15,685 bases of DNA from Desulfobacterales bacterium (GTDB lineage: Bacteria > Desulfobacterota > DSM-4660 > Desulfatiglandales > JALVZP01). The notes under the pieces were generated by a model. It did no database searches. It saw only the letters and a list, made by a program, of their open reading frames with translations, and had not been told where the DNA came from. A program made the translations under genes and the position numbers. The DNA is taken from contig JAMOPX010000095.1 of NCBI GenBank assembly GCA_027064285.1, forward strand, positions 1-15,685, written 5' to 3'. Of this stretch, positions 5,279 through 12,338 are shown piece by piece; the first letter of the stretch is position 1, and each line of letters opens with the position of its first letter.

Positions 5279-7690
5279 ATGGAAGAACTAAAAGAAAAAG
5301 AATCAAAAAGATATGATGCTACAAACATAAAGGTCTTAGAAGGACTTGAGGGTGTAAGAAAAAGGCCTGCCATGTACATAGGTAATACGGGTGTGGAAGG
5401 ACTGCATCACCTTGTGTGGGAAGTGGTGGATAACAGTATAGATGAAGCAATGGCGGGTTTTTGCGACAGTATAATTGTTCATATATTAGCTGATGGGAGC
5501 ATTTTGATTCAGGACAATGGAAGAGGAATACCTGTGGATATACATGAGACAGAGGGAAGGCCTGCATTAGAAGTAGTTATGACAAAGCTTCATGCAGGTG
5601 GAAAGTTTGACAATAATGTCTACAAAGTGGCAGGCGGGCTTCATGGAGTTGGAGTCTCTGTAGTTAATGCCCTCTCAGAGTTTTTAGAAGTAGAAGTATA
5701 TAGAGATGGAAAGATTTACTATCAGAGATATGAGAAGGGAAAACCAAAGACAGATCTTATTGTAAAGGGTGAGACAGAAAAAACAGGCACAAAGATAAGA
5801 TTCCTTCCTGATAAAGAGATATTTGAGACCACAAGTTTTGATTTTGAGATAATCTCCAAGAGAATGCGTGAGCTGGCTTTTCTCACAAAAGGAATTTATA
5901 TAAAAGTGCTGGATGAGAGGACAGGAAAGAAAAAGGAGTTTCTATATGAAGGTGGTATCCTTTCTTTTGTAGAATATCTAAACAAAAACAAAGAGGTTCT
6001 TCACAAGCCTATCTATATATCTGGCGAAAAAAACAACATTATTGTAGAAGTAGCCCTTCAATATAACACTACATACAAAGAAACCGTTTTTAGCTATGCA
6101 AACAACATAAATACTACAGAGGGTGGAACCCATGTAATGGGATTTAGATCAGCCCTTACAAGGAGCATAAATTACTATCTTCACAATTCAAGCGTAGGAA
6201 AGAACTTAAAATTCAGGCTTACAGGAGATGATGTAAGGGAAGGGCTTACTGCAGTGATAAGTGTGAAGCTTCCAGATCCACAATTTGAAGGACAGACAAA
6301 GACAAAGCTTGGTAATACAGAAGTAAAGGGTATTGTTGAAAACATAGTTAATGAAGGTCTGAGCAGTTTCTTTGATGAAAATCCAACTATTATAAAGACC
6401 ATTCTTGAAAAGGTGATAGATGCAGCAAGGGCAAGGGAGGCAGCAAAAAAGGCCAAGGAACTTGCCAGAAGAAAAGGAGTGTTATCTGATCATTCTCTTC
6501 CCGGAAAGCTGGCAGATTGTCAAGAAAAAGATCCCAGTAAGAGCGAAATCTTTATAGTAGAGGGTGATTCTGCAGGAGGTTCTGCTAAGCAGGCAAGAGA
6601 TAGAAGAACTCAGGCAGTTCTTCCACTGAGAGGTAAGATCTTAAATGTAGAGAAGGCAAGATTTGACAAGCTCCTTTCCAGTGAAGAGATAAGGACCATG
6701 ATATCTGCATTGGGAACAGGAATAGGTGATAAAGATTATGACATAAATAAGATTAGATATCACAAAGTAATAATCATGACAGATGCAGATGTGGATGGCT
6801 CTCATATAAGAACTCTTCTTTTAACCTTTTTCTTTAGATACATGCCAGAGCTTATAGAAAGAGGATATTTATATGTTGCTCAACCACCACTTTATAGAAT
6901 ATTAGATAGAAAAAATAAAAAAAGAGAAATTTTCATAAAAGATGAAGAGGAATTTAATAATTTTATCATAGAAAGGATTATAAAATCAGAAAAAGTGGAA
7001 TTAAAGGATGGAAGCCTGATTCAGGGAGATGAGCTCAGGATTCTCATAAAAATGCTGTTAAAATTTTATCAAAATTTGAACAAATTATCTAAAAATGGAT
7101 ATAGTAGAGAATTTATTTTAGATCTCATAAACATAGAATTTAAAGATATAAGTAATTACAGGGAAAAATCCTTTTTAGACCTGCTTATAAGTAAACTTTC
7201 TGAAAAAGGTTTTGAGATAGTTGAAACAGAGTTGGATGAAGAGCATGAATATTGGAGGATAGCCTTAATAGATCACAAAAATGGTTCATCTGTAATAGAG
7301 ATAGACAGTGACTTCTTTTCATCTCCAGAACTGAGATTCCTCTTTAACATATCTAAAAAGATAAAATCTATTCTGAATCAAAGCCCATTTATTCTTATTG
7401 GAAGTAATGATTTTCTTCGTTTAGAAAGCACAGAGGATTTATTAAAAGAGCTTATGCAAAGAGGCAAAAAAGGACTTGAAATTCAGAGATATAAAGGACT
7501 TGGTGAAATGAATCCGGAGCAGCTCTGGTCTACTACAATGGATCCTGAAAAAAGAAGACTTCTTCAGATAAAGATAGAAGATATGGTAGAGGCAGATGGT
7601 ATTTTCAGTGTTCTGATGGGAGATAAGGTAGATGCGAGAAGAGAATTTATTCAGAATAATGCCCTTGAGGTAGAAGATCTGGATATATAA
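5279..7690 (+). CDS. gyrB: DNA gyrase subunit B
   Basis: ATPase subunit of the type II topoisomerase that introduces negative supercoils. The GHKL ATPase domain shows VWEVVDNSIDEA with Glu48 and Asn52, the DNGRGIP motif (79-85) and LHGVGVSVVNALS (121-133). The QTKTKLGN loop that reaches the nucleotide is present at ~340. The Toprim domain has EGDSAGGSA with Glu428, and DADVDGSH with Asp502, Asp504 and Asp506 as metal ligands. QAVLPLRGKILNVEKAR favours GyrB over ParE. Between ~545 and ~735 there is an insertion of about 170-190 residues before the terminal QRYKGLGEMNPEQLW, as in E. coli GyrB (804 residues), giving 803 residues in total. It sits 2 bases after dnaN, with GAGG inside the dnaN 3' end serving as its ribosome-binding site. 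gyrA is not in the window. Confidence 0.97.
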   Translation: MEELKEKESKRYDATNIKVLEGLEGVRKRPAMYIGNTGVEGLHHLVWEVVDNSIDEAMAGFCDSIIVHILADGSILIQDNGRGIPVDIHETEGRPALEVVMTKLHAGGKFDNNVYKVAGGLHGVGVSVVNALSEFLEVEVYRDGKIYYQRYEKGKPKTDLIVKGETEKTGTKIRFLPDKEIFETTSFDFEIISKRMRELAFLTKGIYIKVLDERTGKKKEFLYEGGILSFVEYLNKNKEVLHKPIYISGEKNNIIVEVALQYNTTYKETVFSYANNINTTEGGTHVMGFRSALTRSINYYLHNSSVGKNLKFRLTGDDVREGLTAVISVKLPDPQFEGQTKTKLGNTEVKGIVENIVNEGLSSFFDENPTIIKTILEKVIDAARAREAAKKAKELARRKGVLSDHSLPGKLADCQEKDPSKSEIFIVEGDSAGGSAKQARDRRTQAVLPLRGKILNVEKARFDKLLSSEEIRTMISALGTGIGDKDYDINKIRYHKVIIMTDADVDGSHIRTLLLTFFFRYMPELIERGYLYVAQPPLYRILDRKNKKREIFIKDEEEFNNFIIERIIKSEKVELKDGSLIQGDELRILIKMLLKFYQNLNKLSKNGYSREFILDLINIEFKDISNYREKSFLDLLISKLSEKGFEIVETELDEEHEYWRIALIDHKNGSSVIEIDSDFFSSPELRFLFNISKKIKSILNQSPFILIGSNDFLRLESTEDLLKELMQRGKKGLEIQRYKGLGEMNPEQLWSTTMDPEKRRLLQIKIEDMVEADGIFSVLMGDKVDARREFIQNNALEVEDLDI

Positions 7691-7711
7691 AGAAAGACTG
7701 AATATATAAAT

Positions 7712-8248
7712 ATGAGTACCCCAAAGGAACCTGATGATGTTAAACTGATCCTTAGTATATTTTCACCAGATAGATCTTTAATAGAGAAAATACTGGAGGA
7801 AGAGCTGAAAGAGAAATTCGGGCAATGGGACTGGATCAGTCCAGAGCTCTTTTTTGACAAAAGCAGATATTATGAAAAAGAAATGGGATGGCCTCTTTAC
7901 AGGAGATTTGTTTCGTTTCAGAATCTGATAAGACCTGACTCTATAGTTTTTATAAAGCTATATACAAATCAGATAGAGCAAAAGTATTCTGAGCAGGGAA
8001 AAAGAAAGGTAAATATTGATCCGGGCTATGTCTGTTTAGAAAGGCTTATATTGGTTACAGGAAAGAACTATACCCACAGGATATATCTTTCTCAGGGCAT
8101 ATATGCAGATCTTACCCTTATATATAAAGGAAAAAGTTTTGTGCCCCTTGAATGGACCTATCCTGATTATGCGGAGGATCAGACAATTTCGTTCTTTAAC
8201 GAGATAAGAAATATATATAAAAAGCAATTGAGGGAAAAAAATGCTTAA
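7712..8248 (+). CDS. DUF4416 family protein of unknown function
   Basis: A 178-residue soluble protein resembling the DUF4416 family, known mainly from deltaproteobacteria, Nitrospirota and relatives; no activity is established. Visible conserved-looking features are the N-terminal PDDVKLILSIFSPDRSLIE (8-26), WDWISPELFFDKSRYYEKEMG with many aromatic residues (39-59), RRFVSFQNLIRP, NIDPGYVCLERLILVTGKNYTHRIYL in the middle, and PLEWTYPDYA near the C-terminus. No signal peptide or membrane segment is seen. The start has only a weak ribosome-binding site (AAGAAAG about 15 bases upstream), but MSTPKEPDDVKL suits the family's N-terminus. The last codons overlap the yicC start, so the two are likely coupled and may function together in RNA metabolism, which is only an inference from position. 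Confidence 0.8.
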   Translation: MSTPKEPDDVKLILSIFSPDRSLIEKILEEELKEKFGQWDWISPELFFDKSRYYEKEMGWPLYRRFVSFQNLIRPDSIVFIKLYTNQIEQKYSEQGKRKVNIDPGYVCLERLILVTGKNYTHRIYLSQGIYADLTLIYKGKSFVPLEWTYPDYAEDQTISFFNEIRNIYKKQLREKNA

Positions 8249-9128
8249 AAGTATGACAGGTTATGGAAAGGGAGAGGCTGAAGCAGAGGATTTGGTATTT
8301 ATAGTTGAGATAAAAACATTAAACAGCAGATATCGGGATATTATTTTGAGGATACATCAGGAGTTTCAAGAATTAGAAATGGATATAAGAAAGTGGGTCG
8401 CAGAAAGAATAAATAGAGGAAGAGTTGAAATTTTTATAAAAACAGAGCCGATTCTGGATAGAATGGAATATGAACTTGTGCTAAATGAACCCTTAGCAAA
8501 AGCATATATGGATGTATTTAAGAGGGTCTCTGAATTGTTTCCTATTGATTCATCGGTAAGCATAGATACATTCTGTCATTTAAGAGATGTTATTATACAA
8601 AAACCAAGGGAGTGGGATATAGAAAAATTGCGTCTTACCTTGAAAACTGCTATGGACAAGGCTCTTAATTCTGTTGAGGAAATGAGAAAGAGAGAGGGAG
8701 AGATACTTCAAAAAGATCTTTTAGTTCGTATAGAAAAGATAAAAAAGATTCTACGAGAAATAAAAGAAAGAGCTCCAGATGTTGTGGAACTTTACAGAAA
8801 TAAGCTAAAAGAGAATGTGGAGAGGCTACTGCAGAATCAGGACATTAGTATAAGTGAAGACAGGATATTGCAGGAAGTGGCAATCTTTGCTGAAAGATCA
8901 GATATTACAGAAGAAATAGTTAGACTTGAAAGTCATATTACCCAGTTCCTGTCTTTTATAAACAGAGAAGAGCCTGTAGGAAGAAGGCTTGACTTTTTGA
9001 TTCAAGAGATGAATAGAGAGACAAACACCATAGGAGCAAAATCTCAAGATTCAGTGATTTCCAGCTTTGTCGTAGACATGAAAGCAGAGATTGAAAAGAT
9101 AAGAGAACAGGTGCAAAATATAGAGTAA
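8241..9128 (+). CDS. yicC: YicC family endoribonuclease
   Basis: Member of the YicC family (YicC-like N-terminal domain plus C-terminal DUF1732), a manganese-dependent endoribonuclease group involved in RNA turnover. MLKSMTGYGKGEAE (1-14) is the family signature at the N-terminus. The C-terminal half includes EVAIFAERSDITEEIVRLESHI and RRLDFLIQEMNRETNTIGAKSQD, both highly typical. At 295 residues it is of normal length. GAGGG (8230-8234) precedes the ATG by 6 bases and lies within the end of the DUF4416 gene, which overlaps by 8 bases. It is followed by remA and gmk, the same order seen in many Firmicutes and deltaproteobacteria, which supports the call. Confidence 0.95.
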   Translation: MLKSMTGYGKGEAEAEDLVFIVEIKTLNSRYRDIILRIHQEFQELEMDIRKWVAERINRGRVEIFIKTEPILDRMEYELVLNEPLAKAYMDVFKRVSELFPIDSSVSIDTFCHLRDVIIQKPREWDIEKLRLTLKTAMDKALNSVEEMRKREGEILQKDLLVRIEKIKKILREIKERAPDVVELYRNKLKENVERLLQNQDISISEDRILQEVAIFAERSDITEEIVRLESHITQFLSFINREEPVGRRLDFLIQEMNRETNTIGAKSQDSVISSFVVDMKAEIEKIREQVQNIE

Positions 9129-9147
9129 AAAAATTGGGAGAGAGATT

Positions 9148-9411
9148 ATGTGTCCCAAGATGGTAAACATAGGTTTTGGTAACATAGTTGCATCAGAAAG
9201 GGTCATAGCAGTGGTGTCGCCAAATGGTGCGCCTATAAAGAGGCTCAGGGAAGAAGCAAAAGCAGAAAAGAGGCTTATAGATGCAACACATGGGAGAAAG
9301 ACAAGAGCAGTTATCATAACTGATAGCAATCACGTGATTCTTTCTGCCATCCAGTCAGAGACCCTTGCCCAGAGGTTTGATCCAGATTCAAAATATGAAA
9401 AGCCAACATAA
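9148..9411 (+). CDS. remA: RemA / DUF370 family regulatory protein
   Basis: Small DUF370 protein of 87 residues. In Bacillus subtilis the homologue RemA binds DNA and activates extracellular-matrix and osmoprotection genes; outside Firmicutes its targets are unknown. Diagnostic stretches are VNIGFGNIVASERVIAVVSP (6-25), APIKRLREEA (28-37), RLIDATHGRKTRAVIITDS (42-60) and NHVILSAIQSETLAQRF (61-77). GGGAGAGA lies 4 bases before the ATG. The gene sits between yicC and gmk and overlaps the gmk start by 17 bases, the common context for this family. An ATG four codons later (MVNIGFG) is possible but less well spaced from the ribosome-binding site. Confidence 0.93.
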   Translation: MCPKMVNIGFGNIVASERVIAVVSPNGAPIKRLREEAKAEKRLIDATHGRKTRAVIITDSNHVILSAIQSETLAQRFDPDSKYEKPT

Positions 9412-10000
9412 AAGCCATCTTTTTGTTATATCTGGTCCATCTGGGGTCGGGAAAAACACCATTATAAGCGCTGTAATGCAAAGGGTGGAGGGATTAGCTT
9501 ATTCTATTTCTCATACCACTAGAAAACCAAGAAATGGCGAAATAAATGGCAGAGATTATCATTTCGTGGATGAAAAGATTTTTAAAAAGATGATAGAAAA
9601 TGGTGATTTTGTAGAATGGGCAAGGGTTTACTCCGACTATTATGGTACTTCATTTTCAGGTATAAAGAAAAAACTTGCTGAAGGAAAGGATGTGATCTTG
9701 GACTTAGATGTCCAGGGGGGCATGAATATAAGAAAGCATTTTAAAAATAGCACCCTTATATTTGTGCTTCCTCCGTCCATAGAAGAACTAAAAAAAAGGC
9801 TAAGTAAAAGAGAGACACCAGATGAAATTATAGAAAAAAGGTTGTCCAATATAGAATTTGAGCTTAAGATGGCAGAGAAATATGACTATATAGTTTTGAA
9901 TGATATATTAGAAAAAGCTATAAGGGAAACAGAGGCTATAATACTATCAGAGAGATGTAAGACCTATAAGAGAGTTGAATTGTTGAGATCATTGATTTAA
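9395..10000 (+). CDS. gmk: Guanylate kinase
   Basis: Phosphorylates GMP to GDP with ATP, an essential step in guanine nucleotide supply. From the ATG at 9395 the protein is 201 residues, typical of the family. The P-loop is GPSGVGKNT (14-22), with Asn21 where Gly or Ser is more common; the Lys and Thr are kept. The GMP-binding region follows as SHTTRKPRNGEINGRDYHFV (39-58), and DLDVQGG lies at ~106-112. LPPSIEEL and the RLSKRETPDEIIEKRL lid complete the fold. The frame is open upstream to a TTG at 9365, but that would add ten atypical residues; the ATG puts the P-loop at the normal distance. No strong ribosome-binding site precedes the ATG (AGAGG is 19 bases away), so translation is probably coupled to remA. 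rpoZ, a frequent next gene, is replaced by proC. Confidence 0.95.
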   Translation: MKSQHKSHLFVISGPSGVGKNTIISAVMQRVEGLAYSISHTTRKPRNGEINGRDYHFVDEKIFKKMIENGDFVEWARVYSDYYGTSFSGIKKKLAEGKDVILDLDVQGGMNIRKHFKNSTLIFVLPPSIEELKKRLSKRETPDEIIEKRLSNIEFELKMAEKYDYIVLNDILEKAIRETEAIILSERCKTYKRVELLRSLI

Positions 10001-10011
10001 GGGGGAGATAT

Positions 10012-10833
10012 ATGTTTGAGTATGAATTGGGTTTCATAGGCGCAGGCAACATGGCAAAGGCTCTTATAAATGGGATACTAAAGAGTGATCTCTACAAAAA
10101 AGATAGGATTACCGCATCTGATATAAAAGAAGAGGCACTAAAAGAAGTTAATGAAAGATTTGGTATAAAAGTATTTAAATCGAATGCAGAGCTTGTGAAT
10201 AAGACCAGAATTGTTGTGCTGTGCATAAAACCACAAAACATGAAAGAAGTATTAGAGGAGATAAAAGATGCTATTACTGATGCTCATCTTGTAATCTCAA
10301 TAGCAGCAGGTATTCCTATAAGAGCTATAACCAAGATACTGGGAAATGATATTCCTGTAATCAGGATTATGCCAAATACCCCTGCTCTTGTGCAAAAAGG
10401 GATGAGTGCTATTGCCTATAATGATAATGTAAAGCAAGAATATATAAACATAGCATTAGACATATTCAACTCTGTTGGAGAAACAATAGTAGTGGATGAG
10501 CAATTGATGGATGTAATTACTGCTGTTTCAGGAAGTGGCCCTGGTTTTATCTTTAGGATAATGGAATGCATGGTAGAAAGTGCTGTAAGGCTTGGACTTG
10601 ACAGTGCAGATGCTGTCAAGCTTGTTGTTCAAACATTTGTTGGTGCTTCTTTTCTTGCAAAAGAGTCAAAAGAAAGCCTTTCTAAGCTAAGAGAAATGGT
10701 TACCTCTCCAAAGGGAACCACCGAGGCAGGATTACAGGTATTTGAGAATAAGGGCTTAAAAGATATCATATACGAGGCGGTTCATGCGGCGTATAAGAGA
10801 TCCATAGAAATAATGGGAGAGATAGAGCCATGA
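10012..10833 (+). CDS. proC: Pyrroline-5-carboxylate reductase
   Basis: Catalyses the last step of proline synthesis, reducing 1-pyrroline-5-carboxylate with NAD(P)H. The N-terminal Rossmann fold has LGFIGAGNMAKALINGIL (6-23), with the GAGNM dinucleotide loop. IRIMPNTPALVQKGMSAIA (~117-135) is the conserved central signature. The C-terminal dimerisation domain carries TAVSGSGPGFIF (~165-176) and REMVTSPKGTTEAGLQVFE (~225-243), which matches the family signature. At 273 residues it is of standard length. GGGGGAGAT precedes the ATG at good spacing, 11 bases after gmk. Its TGA stop overlaps the ATG of the receiver-phosphofructokinase gene (ATGA), indicating coupling. Confidence 0.96.
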   Translation: MFEYELGFIGAGNMAKALINGILKSDLYKKDRITASDIKEEALKEVNERFGIKVFKSNAELVNKTRIVVLCIKPQNMKEVLEEIKDAITDAHLVISIAAGIPIRAITKILGNDIPVIRIMPNTPALVQKGMSAIAYNDNVKQEYINIALDIFNSVGETIVVDEQLMDVITAVSGSGPGFIFRIMECMVESAVRLGLDSADAVKLVVQTFVGASFLAKESKESLSKLREMVTSPKGTTEAGLQVFENKGLKDIIYEAVHAAYKRSIEIMGEIEP

Positions 10834-12338
10834 TAGAAGACAAAGTAAGTATTATGGTAGTGGAGCCTAATAAAGAAGATAGAGATTTATATATACAGCT
10901 TCTTTCTACCTTAGAGAATTTAGACATAGAAGGGTTTTCCAGTGGAAAAGAGGCATTTGAAAGGATAAAGAGGTTTCCTCCAGATATATTGGTGGCAAAT
11001 ATAGATATTCCAGATATGGATGGGGTGGAGCTTTGTAGAAGACTGAAGTCTGATCCCAACTCAGAGCTGTGTGAAATATATGTAATCATAGTAAGTGAAA
11101 AGAAAGGAAAAGACGAAAAGATAAGATGTATGAGTGAAGGAGCAGATGACTATCTTACAAAACCTATTGATCCTGATGAGCTTATAGCAAGGGTAAAGGT
11201 GGCAGCAAGGATAGCCACACATACAAAAAGGATAGATTTAGAATACAAAAAGATGTTTAGTAAGATAGATGTGCTCCTGATTCAGGAAGGAGGATGTGCT
11301 CCTGGTTATAATCCTGTGACCGCCTTTATTACATATCATTTAGAAGGCATGGGCAGAAAGGTATATGCCACAAAAGAGGGTTTTAGATCCTTAGTGCAAG
11401 GAGAAGATGAGGATTTTGTAAGGCTTGTGTATGATCCAGATTTGTACAAAAAAATGGATCATATCCCAGGAGTTATTCATGTTGCACCTTTTTCAGAAGC
11501 GCCTGGTGCTTTTTTAAGAGGAGAAAGATATCCAGATTTTGTTAAAAGAGAACTGCAGAAAAGGGCAGCAAAGAATATCATAGAAAGAGATGTGAAGGTG
11601 ATAGTCGCTATAGGAGGAAATGGGACCTTTAAGGGAATAAGTTCTCTGTGTAATCTTCTTCCCACTGCAATTCAGGTATTCTTTGTCCCTGTCACCATTG
11701 ATAGTGACATCGCAGGAACTGAATGCATAGGAGAAAACACAGGCATAGAGATGGGAGCAGAAAAGATAAGAAGATACATGGCAGATGCCAGAACCCACAA
11801 AAGGGTTTATATAATAGAGATGATGGGTGCAAGCAGTGGATTTCATGCACTTCATAGCTGCTTAGGAGCAAGGGCTCATCTTGCTGTTCTTCCAAATAGC
11901 AAGATAGATCATAAAAAAGTGGTAGAGGCTATAAACAAAAGAGAAGATGGATGTGTTATTGTAGTGGCAGAAGGATATAAAAGAGAGGAGAGAAACCAAA
12001 AGGGAGTAACTGATAATGCAGCCGTATATTTCTATAAAGAGCTTCTTGCTACTGGTATCTCTATAAATAGAAGAGTGGTATGTGAGCCATTTTCAAGAGA
12101 TATAAGGGGTGCAACCCCAAATAATCAAGATATCACCCTTGCTCAAAGAATGGCATATAATGTAGCAAGATATATAAAAGCTGGTGCATCAAGGCTTATG
12201 CCAGCAGTCAGCTCTGGAAAAGAATATGCAATACCTTTTAGTGAAATAAAAACAGATAACATGGTAGAAGAAGATCTGCTTGTGCTTTCAGATCGTCTTA
12301 CAAATAGAAACTATATGGAGCAAGAAAATGAAGATTGA
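10830..12338 (+). CDS. Receiver domain fused to a phosphofructokinase-family domain (atypical)
   Basis: A 502-residue two-domain protein. Residues ~6-125 form a response-regulator receiver: VSIMVVEPNKEDRDLY, then PDILVANIDIPDMDGVELCRRLK, IIVSEKKGKDEKIRCMSEGADDYLTKPIDPDEL. The phosphoacceptor position is Asn57 instead of Asp, and one of the acidic pair is Pro13; Ser89 and Lys111 are kept, so it is probably a pseudo-receiver. Residues ~146-480 are a 6-phosphofructokinase (PfkA) fold. GGCAPGYN (154-161) replaces GGDAPGMN. GGNGT (262-266) replaces the GGDGS that binds Mg-nucleotide. TIDSD (289-293) retains the catalytic Asp291. MGASSG (332-337) lacks the usual Arg, while Arg233 and Glu381 probably align with sugar-phosphate contacts. 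GGNGT has Gly at the position that separates ATP from PPi enzymes, but the lost Asp makes any donor uncertain. It could be an active atypical kinase or a fructose-6-phosphate sensor. It overlaps proC by 4 bases and thrC by 11. Confidence 0.85.
   Translation: MIEDKVSIMVVEPNKEDRDLYIQLLSTLENLDIEGFSSGKEAFERIKRFPPDILVANIDIPDMDGVELCRRLKSDPNSELCEIYVIIVSEKKGKDEKIRCMSEGADDYLTKPIDPDELIARVKVAARIATHTKRIDLEYKKMFSKIDVLLIQEGGCAPGYNPVTAFITYHLEGMGRKVYATKEGFRSLVQGEDEDFVRLVYDPDLYKKMDHIPGVIHVAPFSEAPGAFLRGERYPDFVKRELQKRAAKNIIERDVKVIVAIGGNGTFKGISSLCNLLPTAIQVFFVPVTIDSDIAGTECIGENTGIEMGAEKIRRYMADARTHKRVYIIEMMGASSGFHALHSCLGARAHLAVLPNSKIDHKKVVEAINKREDGCVIVVAEGYKREERNQKGVTDNAAVYFYKELLATGISINRRVVCEPFSRDIRGATPNNQDITLAQRMAYNVARYIKAGASRLMPAVSSGKEYAIPFSEIKTDNMVEEDLLVLSDRLTNRNYMEQENED
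12316..12320 (+). promoter_or_regulatory. Ribosome-binding site supporting the thrC ATG start
   Basis: TGGAG ends 7 bases before the ATG at 12328. It favours this start over an upstream in-frame TTG at 12280, which would add 16 residues unlike the family. Confidence 0.6.

Noticed and set aside
9365..9394. Upstream TTG start for guanylate kinase
   Set aside because: The ten added residues do not resemble the family N-terminus, and the region is already constrained as the end of remA; the ATG at 9395 gives the normal distance to the P-loop.
9784..9800. Programmed frameshift at the A-run in gmk
   Set aside because: The eight-A run is in a Lys-rich stretch and the frame continues intact through the conserved lid region; the alternative frames hold no continuation.
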